Shown: positions 9,061-19,041 of the stretch, in pieces | Position numbering within the stretch: the first letter of the stretch is position 1 | Layout of the letters: each line of letters begins with the position of its first letter | Source: an uncultured Alistipes sp. | GTDB taxonomy: Bacteria > Bacteroidota > Bacteroidia > Bacteroidales > UBA932 | DNA: 64,000 bases | Direction of reading: 5' to 3' | NCBI GenBank assembly: GCA_902388455.1 | Contig: CABMPD010000002.1 | Coordinates: forward strand, 124,001 to 188,000 | Position numbers and translations under genes: made by a program | Notes under the pieces: generated by a model | What the model was told of the DNA's origin: nothing | What the model saw: only the letters and a program-made list of their open reading frames with translations | The model's database searches: none

Positions 9061-10160
9061 GAGTTTTGATGGTAGCTGATGCCAGAAGTGTCCACACACG
9101 CAGGTGGGCTGTCTCACTCGCAGGAGCTGGTGTGGAGATAGTTTTATTTTCAATTTTTCCATCTCCCGATGATTTTTTTGAAAATCACTGTATACGGTTG
9201 GAAGTGTATGATCTGTTTACATATAAAAAAGAGCATGGATTGAGGTCCTTCCGATCTATGTGTGTGCGTCATTATGCAGCGGTTCGACGTCTGAAGTCAC
9301 TAATAAAAATGTTCTGTCCCGATATTCTGCATGCTCATTATGCTACCAGTTTCGGACTTATAGGAGCATTGACAGGTTTTCATCCGTTTATCGTGTCGGT
9401 TTGGGGAAGTGATGTTTATGAATTTCCTGAACAGTCCAGCATCAATCGGCTGTCAGTTAAGTATATACTGAACAGAGCTGACAAGGTCTTGTCAACCAGT
9501 AATATAATGGCCCGCAGAACAGCACTTTTCACTTCCGTACCTATATCAGTCACTCCATTCGGAGTTGATACAGCTCTTTTCAGCAGAATACCTGTGAAAC
9601 AGGATGGTACATTCGTAGTCGGGAACGTCAAGACTCTTTCTCCAAAATATGGTATAGATGTGCTTATACGTTCATTCAAATCAGTCAGGGAGCACAATCC
9701 TGAACTGAAGACGGTGCTTACAATAGTCGGTGAGGGTCCTTGCAGAGCAGAATATGAGAGACTTGCGGAAGATTTGGGAATAAGGGAGTATGTATTATTT
9801 GTCGGAAAGGTCAGCAATGACAGACTTCCTCAGTATTACAATAGTTTTTCTGTTTCAGTATCTCTTTCATTAAGCGAGAGTTTCGGTGTTGTTGCAGTTG
9901 AGGCTATGTCGTGCGGTTGCCCTGTTGTGGTATCCGATGCTGATGGATTTACCGAAGTGGTTGAGGACGGTGTAACGGGATATATTGTTCCAAAAGGCGA
10001 TCCTGATGCCGCTGCATCAGCGATTCAACATTTTATAGACAATCCATCGTTGAGAGAAAGTATGGGGGCTGCCGGAAGGGCAAGAGTCGAACAGTTTTAT
10101 GACTGGAATGATAATGTACGTACAATGATGAAAATCTACGGCGATGTCAGAAAATCTTAA
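9057..10160 (+). CDS. Glycosyltransferase family 4 (GT-B fold)
   Basis: 367 residues with a GT-B architecture. The N-terminal Rossmann half begins [17 protein letters not shown]. The C-terminal half carries the retaining GT4 signature E-x7-E (ESFGVVAVE, about residue 276), followed by a [11 protein letters not shown] loop. The central strand [16 protein letters not shown] is also typical. It would transfer a sugar from a nucleotide-sugar donor to a growing surface glycan at the cytoplasmic face; donor and acceptor cannot be read from sequence. Start and stop codons overlap those of ruvB and the flippase, so the three genes are translationally coupled. Confidence 0.88.
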   Translation: MRVLMVADARSVHTRRWAVSLAGAGVEIVLFSIFPSPDDFFENHCIRLEVYDLFTYKKEHGLRSFRSMCVRHYAAVRRLKSLIKMFCPDILHAHYATSFGLIGALTGFHPFIVSVWGSDVYEFPEQSSINRLSVKYILNRADKVLSTSNIMARRTALFTSVPISVTPFGVDTALFSRIPVKQDGTFVVGNVKTLSPKYGIDVLIRSFKSVREHNPELKTVLTIVGEGPCRAEYERLAEDLGIREYVLFVGKVSNDRLPQYYNSFSVSVSLSLSESFGVVAVEAMSCGCPVVVSDADGFTEVVEDGVTGYIVPKGDPDAAASAIQHFIDNPSLRESMGAAGRARVEQFYDWNDNVRTMMKIYGDVRKS

Positions 10161-11613
10161 GTCCAGGACGGCAAAAGGAATAGGATGGGGATTCACCGAC
10201 AATATCCTAAGTTCAGGCATAACAGCGGTGGCAAATATTATACTTGCCAGAGTTCTTGCTCCTGAGGATTTCGGTCTCATTGCTATGATTACGATATTCA
10301 TGACACTTTCTACATCATTGGTTGACAGTGGTTTTACCGGAGCATTGACTAGAAAGAAGAATGTTGTCAAGGCGGATTTTGATACTGTTTTTTATTTTAA
10401 TCTGGCGGTCAGTGTATTTCTTTATCTTATCCTGTATTTCTGTGCTCCTCTTATAGCTGAATTTTTTAATCAGCCTATTCTTGTACAGATTATCAGAGTA
10501 TTGGGTATATCATTAATTATAAATGCTTTTGGGATAGTGCAGAGGGTTATATTGGTGCGCAGAATAGATTTTAAGACTCAGGCATTGATTTCGCTGACGT
10601 CATCTCTTACAGCGGGTATTACGGCCGTGCTTATGGCTTTTGCAGGTTTTGGAGTTTGGAGTCTGGTTGTTCTTCAAATTTCAAAGCTGGCAGTAAATTC
10701 ACTCCTTTTGTGGATTTTTTCCAAATGGCATCCTGGACTGTCGTTTTCATCAGCCAGTTTCAAGGAGATGTTCTCTTTTGGCAGCAAGCTGCTTGTTACC
10801 TCCATTGTCAGTACCTTGTGGAGTGAGATGTATTCAATAATTATCGGCAAGATGTACTCGTCGTCTATCCTGGGTCAGTATTCGAGGGCTGATAAGGTCA
10901 AGGGCATGGTGACCTCCAATGTGAGTATGGTGATGCAGAAGGTAAGCTATCCTGTACTTTCTTCTATACAGGATGAGAATCAAAGGCAGGTTAATGTATA
11001 TAGGAAAGTCTTGAAAACAACTGTTTTGATATCATTTACCGCTGTTATGGGACTTTGGGCGGTGGCCAGGCCGTTTACTCTTACCATTTTTGGAGAGCAG
11101 TGGTTGCCTTCTGTTGATTATCTGAGAATTCTTTGTTTCTCTGGTCTTTTTTTACCGATGATGATATGCAGTGCTAATGTTATAAATGCAGACGGTCGCT
11201 CTGATATAACCCTGGTTTTGGAGTTGGTGAAGACAGTACTGGGTCTTATTCCGGTTTTATTCGGCATTTTTTTCAGTGTTGAAGCTCTTTTATGGAGTAT
11301 GGTTGGTGTATCCGTATTGATTTATGCAGTCCATGCGTATTGTGTATCTAAAGTCATTCCGTACAGTGTTGTCAGTCAGTTGAAAGATATTCTGCCGATA
11401 TTTCTTGTCTCTGCCTTGATGGCATTTATAGTCAACCTTATGAATGGACTCGACATGCATTTTGTGCCTCTTCTCGCACTTCAAGTGGTTTCAGGATTTG
11501 TAATAATTGTGATAATTTATGAGTTCGTTTACAAAAGTGAAGAGTACCGGGATATCCGGAATGAGCTTATAAAACAATTCAGGGGGATACTATGTCCAGG
11601 CAAGTCTCAATAA
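10144..11613 (+). CDS. Polysaccharide flippase (MOP/Wzx-type membrane protein)
   Basis: 489 residues and very hydrophobic, with about 12-14 predicted membrane segments. The N-terminus has the pattern TAKGIGWGFTDNILSSG then ARVLAPEDFGLIAM, characteristic of the polysaccharide-transport branch of the MOP superfamily (RfbX/WzxC). These proteins flip undecaprenyl-linked oligosaccharides to the periplasmic side. It overlaps the GT4 gene by 17 bp and the following GT2 gene by 22 bp, forming one cluster. The substrate is presumably the glycan made by the flanking transferases. Base composition is AT-rich like ruvB and the GT4 gene. Confidence 0.87.
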   Translation: MSENLKSRTAKGIGWGFTDNILSSGITAVANIILARVLAPEDFGLIAMITIFMTLSTSLVDSGFTGALTRKKNVVKADFDTVFYFNLAVSVFLYLILYFCAPLIAEFFNQPILVQIIRVLGISLIINAFGIVQRVILVRRIDFKTQALISLTSSLTAGITAVLMAFAGFGVWSLVVLQISKLAVNSLLLWIFSKWHPGLSFSSASFKEMFSFGSKLLVTSIVSTLWSEMYSIIIGKMYSSSILGQYSRADKVKGMVTSNVSMVMQKVSYPVLSSIQDENQRQVNVYRKVLKTTVLISFTAVMGLWAVARPFTLTIFGEQWLPSVDYLRILCFSGLFLPMMICSANVINADGRSDITLVLELVKTVLGLIPVLFGIFFSVEALLWSMVGVSVLIYAVHAYCVSKVIPYSVVSQLKDILPIFLVSALMAFIVNLMNGLDMHFVPLLALQVVSGFVIIVIIYEFVYKSEEYRDIRNELIKQFRGILCPGKSQ

Positions 11614-12407
11614 TAATAGTCAATTACAATACAGGCAGCCTCCTGTATAATTGTCTTGAAAGTATAAGGACCCATGTTTCTTCGGATTACGAGGTGATAG
11701 TGGTGGACAATGCGTCTAAGGACGGGTCAATGGACCGATGTGCCTCATTTGCGGATGATTCCCGTTTTATTTTCCTTCCCCAGTCTGAGAATTATGGGTT
11801 TGCCAAAGCCAACAATATAGGAGCCGCTCATTCAACAGGACGCATGCTGCATTTTCTCAATCCGGATACCGAGGTCAGCGCCGGTATGGATAATGACTAC
11901 GGTCAGGCTCTCGCTTTTCCTGAAAAAGTGTACGTCAACCCTCTTCAGAATCCTGACGGCTCTGTCGAGAACAGGCCCATGCCGCTGCCGCTGATCCGCG
12001 ACATGTTTTTCTGGTATGTGAGGCGCTCCCGTGCGAGAGTGTGGTACAGAGGTGCCTCTGTCATTATTTCCAGGGATAATTTTCTACGTGCCGGCCGGTG
12101 GTCCGAGGATTATTTCATGTATGCGGAGGACCTGGATTTCTTTTATTCTTTGTGGTTGAGTAATATCGAAGTATGTCTGACCGGTTCGGTGATATTTCAT
12201 CACGGCGGCGGCAGCAGTTCCAGGAGGTGGACAAGTCTGGAGAGAGAAGTCGTGGTACAGCGTTCCACACGCAAGTTTTACCGCAAATACTTCTCTAACT
12301 TTCAGTATGTTACCATAAAGATATACTTCATTTTCCACTACCTTCTGAAAAATCCCCGCAGGGTTCCCCAGGACATCAGGGCCTGGATGTTAAGCAGTAA
12401 ACGCTGA
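11592..12407 (+). CDS. Glycosyltransferase family 2 (rhamnosyltransferase-like)
   Basis: 271 residues with a GT-A fold. The N-terminal nucleotide-binding strand VSIIIVNYNTGSLLYNCLES is followed by VIVVDNASKDGS, then the ENYGFAKANNIG motif and the metal-binding-type NPDTEV segment. Near residue 170 comes the SEDYFMYAEDLDFFYS catalytic-region motif common in bacterial rhamnosyl- and related transferases. It is slightly short for the group (about 300). It overlaps the flippase gene by 22 bp and ends 64 bp before frdA. It probably adds a sugar to the lipid-linked glycan before flipping; donor and acceptor are unknown. Confidence 0.86.
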   Translation: MSRQVSIIIVNYNTGSLLYNCLESIRTHVSSDYEVIVVDNASKDGSMDRCASFADDSRFIFLPQSENYGFAKANNIGAAHSTGRMLHFLNPDTEVSAGMDNDYGQALAFPEKVYVNPLQNPDGSVENRPMPLPLIRDMFFWYVRRSRARVWYRGASVIISRDNFLRAGRWSEDYFMYAEDLDFFYSLWLSNIEVCLTGSVIFHHGGGSSSRRWTSLEREVVVQRSTRKFYRKYFSNFQYVTIKIYFIFHYLLKNPRRVPQDIRAWMLSSKR

Positions 12408-12411
12408 AAGT

Positions 12412-12443
12412 TTTGCAAAAGTGCTGAAAAGTGAGTAAAATTG
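12412..12443 (+). promoter_or_regulatory. Candidate frdA promoter (-33 TTTG, -7 TAAAATTG)
   Basis: TTTG at 12412-12415 and TAAAATTG at 12436-12443 are separated by 20 bp. This matches the Bacteroidota TTTG-N19-21-TAnnTTTG promoter with one mismatch in the -7 box. The frdA ATG is 28 bp further on. It gives frdAB its own promoter, separate from the glycosyltransferase cluster. Confidence 0.5.
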
Positions 12444-12471
12444 CACCAAATTTTAATTCTATTGATACATT

Positions 12472-14418
12472 ATGGAGGATAAGTTAATTTCCAAAGTACC
12501 CGAAGGTCCTTTGGCTGAAAAATGGACAAAGCATAAAGCCGCAATCCGTGTAGTCAGCCCTGCCAATAAGAGAAAGCTCGACATTATCGTTATCGGCACA
12601 GGCCTCGGCGGTGCATCCGCAGCCGCCACTCTCGGTGAACTCGGTTATAATGTCAAGATTTTCTGCATCAGCGACTCTCCCCGCCGCGCCCACTCTATCG
12701 CAGCCCAGGGAGGTATCAACGCTGCCAAGAACTATCAGAATGACAATGACTCAGTGTACCGTCTCTTCTACGACACCATCAAGGGAGGCGACTACCGCAG
12801 CCGTGAGGCCAATGTCTACAGGCTCGCAGAGGTCAGCAATCTGATTATCGACCAGTGCGTGGCACAGGGTGTTCCTTTCGCACGTGACTACGGCGGACTG
12901 CTCGACAACCGCTCCTTCGGAGGCGCTCAGGTAAGCCGTACATTCTATGCCCGCGGTCAAACCGGACAGCAGCTCCTCCTCGGTGCCTACGCTTCCCTGA
13001 ACCGTCAGATCGCAAAGGGTACGGTGAAATCCTATCCCCGTCATGAGATGCTCGAGCTCGTTGTCATCAACGGCGAGGCCCGCGGTATTATTACCCGCAA
13101 CCTTGTAACCGGTGAGATCGAGCGTTTCGGAGCCCACGCAGTAGTGCTGGCTTCCGGAGGATACGGAAATACTTATTTCCTCTCAACCAATGCCATGAAC
13201 TCCAACGGTTCAGCCGCATGGCACTGCTACAAGAAGGGCGCTTATTTCGCAAATCCCTGCTTCGCCCAGATTCATCCGACCTGTATCCCCGTGCACGGTG
13301 ACCAGCAGTCCAAGCTGACCCTGATGAGTGAGTCCCTCCGTAATGACGGACGTATCTGGGTTCCCAAGAAGATGGAGGATGTCAAGAAACTCCGTGCAAA
13401 GCAGATCAAGGGCTCTCAGATTCCTGAGGAGGACCGTGACTACTATCTCGAGCGCAGATATCCCGCATTCGGTAATCTCGTTCCCCGTGACGTGGCATCC
13501 CGCGCCGCTAAGGAAAGGTGTGATGCCGGATATGGTGTGAACGAGACAGGACTCGCAGTGTTCCTCGATTTCTCCTCTGCTATCCAGAGACTCGGAAAGG
13601 ACGTCATCACAGCCCGTTACGGTAACCTTTTCCAGATGTACGAAAAGATTACAGGAGTTAACCCTTACGAGGAGCCTATGATGATATATCCCGCCATCCA
13701 CTATACCATGGGCGGTATCTGGGTAGACTACAACCTCCAGACCACCATCCCCGGACTCTATGCCATTGGTGAGGCCAACTTCTCTGACCACGGCGGCAAC
13801 CGTCTCGGTGCCTCAGCCCTCATGCAGGGTCTTGCAGACGGATATTTTATCCTTCCTTATACTATCGGCGATTATCTTTCCCACAAGATTCAGGAGCCTA
13901 AGGTTAATACGGATACTCCTGAGTTTGCAGAGGCCGAGAAAGCTGTCAGGGAGCGTATCAACTACTTCATCAACAACAATGGTACACAGCCTGTTGACTA
14001 CTACCACAAGAAACTCGGACACATCATGTGGGAGAAAGTCGGCATGGCACGTGACAAGAAGGGTCTCGAGGAGGCTATCAAGGAGATTCACGACCTCCAC
14101 GCCGAGTATGTGAAGGACGTATATGTTCCCGGTTCCAATGAGGAGTTCAATCAGGAGCTTGAGAAAGCTCTCCGTGTAGACGACTTCTTCGAGATCGGCG
14201 AGCTTATGGCCCGTGACGCACTCAACCGCAACGAGTCCTGCGGAGGTCACTTCAGAGTAGAGATGCAGACAGCCGACGGTGAGACTCTCCGTGATGACAA
14301 GAACTACCAGTATGTCAGTGCATGGGAGTATGCCGGCGAGGGCAAGGAGCCTATTTTCCACAAGGAAGACCTTGTATTTGAATTTGTTAAGCCTTCAACA
14401 CGTAACTATAAAGACTAA
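12472..14418 (+). CDS. frdA: Fumarate reductase/succinate dehydrogenase flavoprotein subunit
   Basis: 648 residues, the length of the Bacteroidota/epsilon-type (B-type) enzyme. It has the dinucleotide-binding motif [11 protein letters not shown] near residue 42, the covalent-FAD histidine in HSIAAQGG near residue 73, the substrate loop HPTCIP, and the [20 protein letters not shown] region. It interconverts fumarate and succinate, with FAD passing electrons to the iron-sulfur subunit at the inner membrane face. Codon use is strongly C/G-ending, unlike the AT-rich glycan genes just upstream, which suggests high expression. frdB follows after 14 bp. The cytochrome b gene that usually precedes it is absent here. 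Confidence 0.95.
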   Translation: MEDKLISKVPEGPLAEKWTKHKAAIRVVSPANKRKLDIIVIGTGLGGASAAATLGELGYNVKIFCISDSPRRAHSIAAQGGINAAKNYQNDNDSVYRLFYDTIKGGDYRSREANVYRLAEVSNLIIDQCVAQGVPFARDYGGLLDNRSFGGAQVSRTFYARGQTGQQLLLGAYASLNRQIAKGTVKSYPRHEMLELVVINGEARGIITRNLVTGEIERFGAHAVVLASGGYGNTYFLSTNAMNSNGSAAWHCYKKGAYFANPCFAQIHPTCIPVHGDQQSKLTLMSESLRNDGRIWVPKKMEDVKKLRAKQIKGSQIPEEDRDYYLERRYPAFGNLVPRDVASRAAKERCDAGYGVNETGLAVFLDFSSAIQRLGKDVITARYGNLFQMYEKITGVNPYEEPMMIYPAIHYTMGGIWVDYNLQTTIPGLYAIGEANFSDHGGNRLGASALMQGLADGYFILPYTIGDYLSHKIQEPKVNTDTPEFAEAEKAVRERINYFINNNGTQPVDYYHKKLGHIMWEKVGMARDKKGLEEAIKEIHDLHAEYVKDVYVPGSNEEFNQELEKALRVDDFFEIGELMARDALNRNESCGGHFRVEMQTADGETLRDDKNYQYVSAWEYAGEGKEPIFHKEDLVFEFVKPSTRNYKD

Positions 14419-14432
14419 GGAGGGATATTATT

Positions 14433-15212
14433 ATGAATTTTACTTTGAAAGTATGGCGTCAGCCTAACGCCAAGACAAAAGGACATTTCGAAACATATAA
14501 AGTGTCCAATATATCACCTGACACTTCGTTCCTCGAGATGCTCGATATCCTCAACGATCAGCTGATACGTGAGGGCAATGACCCTGTTGCTGTCAACAAG
14601 GGTTGCAAGAATTCAGGTCCTATAGCATTTGACCACGACTGCCGCGAGGGTATCTGCGGTATGTGCTCGCTCTATATCAACGGTCATCCTCATGGACCCG
14701 ACAGCGAGATCACAACCTGCCAGCTCCACATGCGTAAGTTCAAGGACGGCGATACCATCACTATCGAACCCTGGAGAAGCGCCGGCTTCCCCATCATCAA
14801 GGACCTTGTGGTTAACCGCGGTGCCTTTGACAAGATACTTCAGGCCGGTGGTTTCATCTCCATCAACGCCGGTTCTGCTCAGGATGCGAATGCTATTCCT
14901 ATTCCCAAGCAGAAGGCTGACGAGAGTATGGACGCAGCTGCCTGCGTGGGTTGCGGAGCATGTGTAGCTACATGTAAGAACGGCTCTGCAATGCTCTTCG
15001 TAGCAGCGCGTGTAAGTTCGCTCGCACTCCTTCCTCAGGGACGTCCTGAGGCAGCACGCAGGGCCAAGGCTATGGTAGCCAAGATGGACGAGCTCGGATT
15101 CGGTGCCTGCACCAACACACAGGCATGCCAGAGCGAGTGTCCTAAGGGCATCACAGTAAGCCACATTGCCCGCCTTAACCGCGAGTTCCTCTGCGCTAAG
15201 TTAAAAGACTAG
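14433..15212 (+). CDS. frdB: Fumarate reductase/succinate dehydrogenase iron-sulfur subunit
   Basis: 259 residues. The N-terminal plant-ferredoxin-like domain carries the 2Fe-2S cysteines CREGICGMC near residue 70 and a following TTCQLH. The C-terminal domain has CVGCGAC near residue 170 and [12 protein letters not shown] near residue 227 for the 4Fe-4S and 3Fe-4S centres. It relays electrons between the FAD of FrdA and a membrane quinone site, which normally needs a di-heme cytochrome b partner. It lies 14 bp after frdA with the same C/G-ending codon use. The downstream hydrolase starts 5 bp after the stop and may be cotranscribed. Confidence 0.94.
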   Translation: MNFTLKVWRQPNAKTKGHFETYKVSNISPDTSFLEMLDILNDQLIREGNDPVAVNKGCKNSGPIAFDHDCREGICGMCSLYINGHPHGPDSEITTCQLHMRKFKDGDTITIEPWRSAGFPIIKDLVVNRGAFDKILQAGGFISINAGSAQDANAIPIPKQKADESMDAAACVGCGACVATCKNGSAMLFVAARVSSLALLPQGRPEAARRAKAMVAKMDELGFGACTNTQACQSECPKGITVSHIARLNREFLCAKLKD

Positions 15213-15217
15213 CCGTC

Positions 15218-16006
15218 ATGGAGTACTTTGTCACCTGCAACGGGATTCCGGTACACGTCTCTGAGACAGGATCAGGTGACAATGCAGTAGTTTTGCTCCA
15301 CGGTTATCTCGAAACATTGTATATATGGGAAGACTTCAGGACTTTTTTTCCTGAGTCTTCCCATATTATTTCTATAGATCTTCCTGGATTGGGGCTTACT
15401 GGCTCTGCTCCGGAGGTCAATTCTATGGAGTTTGATGCGAAGGTTCTTTTGGCTCTTCTCGACAGACTTTCCATTGCTAAAGTCCTTATAGTCGGTCATT
15501 CCATGGGAGGATACGTCGGGCAGCGCTTTCTGAGAGATTATCCTGACCGTATATCTGCATTGGTCAATGTCAATTCCAATCCCTATGCCGACGATCCCCT
15601 TAAAGTAAATGACAGGGAGAAGGAAATATCATTTATTCTTAACGGAAAATTAGTGCAGCTGGCTCAGATTGCTATCCCGAACATGTATTGTAAGGCCAAT
15701 CTTCGTAGTTGTGACAACAAGGTCGCTGAAACAGTTGAAATCTGCGAAACACATGATCCTGAGGGAGTAGCTGCAGTAGTTCGAGGTTTAATGACACGTG
15801 ATGACAATGTCGCTCTTCTTTCTGCGACCGGTCTACCTGTCATGTTTATCTATGGTGACGCTGATGTGTATTCGCCTTTATCCAGAATTAAGCAAATTCA
15901 GGCAGACCTACCCAATTGCCGTCATGAGATTATCCACGGGACAGGACATAATACCCATGTGGAAAATCCCAGGGCAGTTTACGAGTTGGTTTCTTCGTTG
16001 CTGTAG
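15218..16006 (+). CDS. Alpha/beta-hydrolase
   Basis: 262 residues with a complete hydrolase fold. The oxyanion-region motif VVLLHGY is near residue 27, the nucleophile elbow GHSMGG has its serine near residue 94, the acid is in the YGDADVYS segment near residue 212, and the histidine is in GTGHNTHVENP near residue 245. Small-molecule esterases, lactonases and C-C hydrolases share this pattern and no substrate can be assigned. It starts 5 bp after frdB, but its more AT-rich codons differ from those of frdAB. Its 3' end overlaps the 3' end of hflX on the other strand by 28 bp. Confidence 0.85.
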   Translation: MEYFVTCNGIPVHVSETGSGDNAVVLLHGYLETLYIWEDFRTFFPESSHIISIDLPGLGLTGSAPEVNSMEFDAKVLLALLDRLSIAKVLIVGHSMGGYVGQRFLRDYPDRISALVNVNSNPYADDPLKVNDREKEISFILNGKLVQLAQIAIPNMYCKANLRSCDNKVAETVEICETHDPEGVAAVVRGLMTRDDNVALLSATGLPVMFIYGDADVYSPLSRIKQIQADLPNCRHEIIHGTGHNTHVENPRAVYELVSSLL

Positions 16007-17193
16007 GTTTCGTAAAGAAGGTTATTAAACGGATACCTTCCCTCATGTATAGATTTTACCATGCAGTAGAGGTCTTTCCTGAGTTTTTCTATGTTGATTC
16101 TTTCCTTTGCTGAGATAAATATGCATGCTGAGTTTTCTTTCGCTATCCACATTTTCTCCAGTCTCTCAAGAGGTATGTTTTCCGGCTTTTCCTCCTCAAA
16201 GTCATACTCAGACAGCTCTTTGTAGTTGTATGCATCTATTTTGTTGAAAACCATGAATATGGGCTTGTTTTTTGCGCCTATGTCCATTAGTGTTCCGTTT
16301 ACAGCTTTTATCTGTTCCTCAAAGTCAGGATGCGAAATATCGACAACATGGAGCAGAATGTCAGCTTCTCTGACTTCATCGAGTGTGCTCTTAAAGGATT
16401 CAATCAGTTGTGTGGGGAGCTTGCGAATGAAGCCAACAGTGTCTGACAGTAGGAACGGGACATTTTCAATTACAACTTTCCTGACAGTTGTGTCCAACGT
16501 CGCAAACAGCTTATTCTCAGCAAAAACGTCACTTTTGGAAAGCAAGTTCATCAGGGTGCTTTTACCTGCATTTGTATAGCCTACAAGTGAGACTCTTACC
16601 ATAGAGCCTCTGTTTCCTCTCTGTGACGACATTTGTCTGTCAATTTTCTTCAGTTGTTCTTTTAACAAGCTGATTTTGTTGAGAATAATACGTCTGTCTG
16701 TTTCTATCTGACTCTCACCGGGTCCTCTCATTCCAATTCCGCCCCTTTGTCTCTCAAGGTGTGTCCACATTCTGGTAAGACGAGGAAGAAGATACTGATA
16801 TTGAGCAAGCTCTACTTGTGTCTTTGCGTATGCAGTTTTAGCTCTCTGTGCAAAAATGTCGAGTATTAAGTTGGTTCTGTCCAGTATTCTGCAGGCCAGT
16901 TCCTTTTCAAGGTTTCTCAGTTGTGATGGAGTCAGTTCGTCATCGAAGACAACGAGCTTTATTTCATGTGTTTCAATGTAGTTTTTGATTTCTTCCAGTT
17001 TTCCGCTTCCTACATAGGTGCGTGAATTGGCTCTTTCCATTTTCTGAGTAAACCTCTTCTCGCTTTTTGCACCTGCTGTCAAAGCCAGGAATTCAAGTTC
17101 ATCAAGATTTTCCTTCACCCTCCTTTCATCAGTACCTTGAGGTATGACGGAAACTACGACTATTCTTTCAAAATTTTCTATTTCTTCTTTCAT
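15979..17193 (-). CDS. hflX: Ribosome-associated GTPase HflX
   Basis: 404 residues. The N-terminal HflX domain contains NSRTYVGSGKLEEI and the glycine-rich linker RGGIGMRGPGESQIETDRR. The G domain has P-loop GYTNAGKST near residue 204, the switch TLDTT, DTVGF, and NKID. HflX binds ribosomal subunits and can split stalled or stressed ribosomes. It is the gene after a strong terminator that closes the tonB gene, so it must have its own promoter, which I could not place. The convergent overlap with the hydrolase gene leaves no room for a terminator between them. Confidence 0.94.
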   Translation of the reverse strand: MKEEIENFERIVVVSVIPQGTDERRVKENLDELEFLALTAGAKSEKRFTQKMERANSRTYVGSGKLEEIKNYIETHEIKLVVFDDELTPSQLRNLEKELACRILDRTNLILDIFAQRAKTAYAKTQVELAQYQYLLPRLTRMWTHLERQRGGIGMRGPGESQIETDRRIILNKISLLKEQLKKIDRQMSSQRGNRGSMVRVSLVGYTNAGKSTLMNLLSKSDVFAENKLFATLDTTVRKVVIENVPFLLSDTVGFIRKLPTQLIESFKSTLDEVREADILLHVVDISHPDFEEQIKAVNGTLMDIGAKNKPIFMVFNKIDAYNYKELSEYDFEEEKPENIPLERLEKMWIAKENSACIFISAKERINIEKLRKDLYCMVKSIHEGRYPFNNLLYETYSNEETNS

Positions 17194-17207
17194 CCTTCAT
17201 TCAAAAA

Positions 17208-17241
17208 AATGAGGCTGACTCTTTTCAGGGACAGCCTCATT
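17208..17241 (-). terminator. Rho-independent terminator of the tonB-family gene
   Basis: A perfect 10 bp stem (AATGAGGCTG and CAGCCTCATT) with a 14-base loop. On the minus strand it is followed directly by a run of T, the classic intrinsic terminator form. It lies 18 bp after the TonB-family stop and separates that gene from hflX. Confidence 0.85.
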
Positions 17242-17259
17242 AAGTATGTAAGTACTACT

Positions 17260-17955
17260 TTAGTTTCTCAGCTGGAAAGTGACAGGGAACTGGTAAGTAA
17301 CGCGTACTGCTTTATCCCTCTGTTTTCCAGGTGTCCACTTGGGTGAAGAGGAAACTACTCTGATTACCTCCTGGTCCAATGACGGGTCAAGTCCTCTAAG
17401 AATCTTGATATTGGTAAGACTACCGTCTGGCTCGATTGTGAACTGAACGAATATACGGCCGGAGATACCGTTTTCACGTGCTGCCTCAGGGAAGACCATG
17501 TTCGACTGAACCCACCTAACGAACTGGTTGGCATCACCTCCATTGAATGAAGGCTTTTCTTCCACGAGAGTGAAAGGTATAGGCGCTTCTTCAATAGTCT
17601 CTTCAGCTACTTCGGCTACGTAGTCCATAATCTCTACTCCCATGTCAGCTTCATCCTCAAGGCTGATAAACAAATCTGTATCAACAACCACATCGTCGTT
17701 TACTACCTCAATCATGTCAGAGAGCTGGGGAATCTTGGGAGTTTCAGGGGGAGGAGGGGGAGCTTCAGTAGTTACAGGTATCTCTTCGACTTCGATAGGT
17801 GCTGCCTCTTCCTGCTGAATCACTGATTCAGCTTTCTCCGAAGTGCTCCACTCGAAAGCGCAGAGTATTACACCGAGAGCTACGATAAGTCCTAACTCCC
17901 TGTAAAAGAGCTTTTTGTTCTCGAGATTAGCTTTAGGAGATTTTTTAACTTCCAT
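17260..17955 (-). CDS. TonB-family energy transducer
   Basis: 231 residues. A basic N-terminus is followed by one membrane segment (about residues 26-40). Then comes a proline/acid-rich periplasmic spacer (EAPPPPPETPKIP) and a C-terminal TonB domain beginning FPEAARENGISGRIFVQFTIEPDG. TonB proteins carry proton-motive force from ExbBD to outer-membrane receptors. No exbB, exbD or receptor gene is nearby, so the partner system is unknown. The C-terminal signature GRIFVQFTIEPDGSL and the closing VTFQL are typical of the Bacteroidota group. A perfect hairpin terminator follows it. Confidence 0.88.
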   Translation of the reverse strand: MEVKKSPKANLENKKLFYRELGLIVALGVILCAFEWSTSEKAESVIQQEEAAPIEVEEIPVTTEAPPPPPETPKIPQLSDMIEVVNDDVVVDTDLFISLEDEADMGVEIMDYVAEVAEETIEEAPIPFTLVEEKPSFNGGDANQFVRWVQSNMVFPEAARENGISGRIFVQFTIEPDGSLTNIKILRGLDPSLDQEVIRVVSSSPKWTPGKQRDKAVRVTYQFPVTFQLRN

Positions 17956-18048
17956 TTTATTTGTGTTTTATCTTATTTTCCAACTGTAAAAGTAGGTATA
18001 ATTTCTGAATTAACACAAAAATTGTTGAAAAATCTGTTAAAAACTTTA

Positions 18049-18990
18049 TTAGATAAGACCAAGCTCATGGAGGATTTTGTTCGTGTTCCTCTGCTTCTCA
18101 GCACCCTCATGGAACCTTTTCTCCTCGTCGGCTGTGAGCTCTACTTTTGCGATGGCTTCAACGCCGTCCTTACCGATAACAACGGGAACACCGAGGCAGA
18201 TGTCGTCCTCGCCGTACTCACCGTTCTGGGGAACGCTGCAGGGGATGATTCTCTTCTCGTCGTGCAGGATGGCGCGGACGATGCTTGCTGCGCAGGCGCC
18301 GGGTGCGTAGTATGCTGAGGTACCCATCAGTTTGGTGATGGTTGCACCGCCTACCATGGTGTCTGCTATTACTTTCTCGCGCTGCTCTGCTGTGAGGAGC
18401 TTCTCGATCTTGCCGCCCTTGTAGAGCACGCTGCTCATCAGGGGAACCATTGTTGCGTCGCCGTGTGCGCCGATAACCATGCCGTCAATCTCGCACATAG
18501 GTACGTTGAGGGCCTGGCTCAGGTAGTAAGTGAAACGGCTGCTGTCCAGAGCACCGCCCATACCGATGAGGTGGTTCTTCTTTACGCCGCTGGTCTTGTA
18601 TGTAAGGTAGGTCATGGTGTCCATAGGGTTGGAGACCATAACGATGAATGCCTCGGGGGAGTTCTTTACCACGTTGGCTACAACCTCGCTTACGATTTTT
18701 GCGTTGGTGCCGATGAGGTCCTCTCTGGACATACCTGGCTTGCGAGGCATACCGGAGGTGATGACTACTACATCGGAGCCTGCTGTGGCCTCGTAGTTGT
18801 TGGTCACTCCTGTGATCTTGGTGTTGATACCCATTATTTTGGCAGACTGCTGGATGTCGATGGCCTTGCCCTCTGCGAAACCCTCTCTAACGTCGAGAAG
18901 TACGACTTCTTTGCAGATGTTCCAGCTTGCGAGTACGTTGGCGCAGGTTGCACCTACATTGCCAACTCCGATAACACTAACTTTTGACAT
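18049..18990 (-). CDS. mdh: Malate dehydrogenase
   Basis: 313 residues from the ATG at 18990. A start at 19029 would add 13 residues before the natural NAD-binding strand and is rejected. It has the NAD-binding GVGNVGATCA motif at residue 7, the catalytic-loop region ITSGMPRKPGMSREDL, the catalytic histidine in GAHGDA near residue 173, and the active-site pattern of the LDH-like MDH group. It converts malate and oxaloacetate with NAD. Together with fumarate reductase in this window it fits the reductive branch leading to succinate in fermenting Bacteroidales. It diverges from ybeY, 51 bp away. Confidence 0.94.
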   Translation of the reverse strand: MSKVSVIGVGNVGATCANVLASWNICKEVVLLDVREGFAEGKAIDIQQSAKIMGINTKITGVTNNYEATAGSDVVVITSGMPRKPGMSREDLIGTNAKIVSEVVANVVKNSPEAFIVMVSNPMDTMTYLTYKTSGVKKNHLIGMGGALDSSRFTYYLSQALNVPMCEIDGMVIGAHGDATMVPLMSSVLYKGGKIEKLLTAEQREKVIADTMVGGATITKLMGTSAYYAPGACAASIVRAILHDEKRIIPCSVPQNGEYGEDDICLGVPVVIGKDGVEAIAKVELTADEEKRFHEGAEKQRNTNKILHELGLI

Positions 18991-19041
18991 AGTTGTAATT
19001 TTATTAATTTTACAAAAATTTTTAAGCAAAAATCAGACCGC

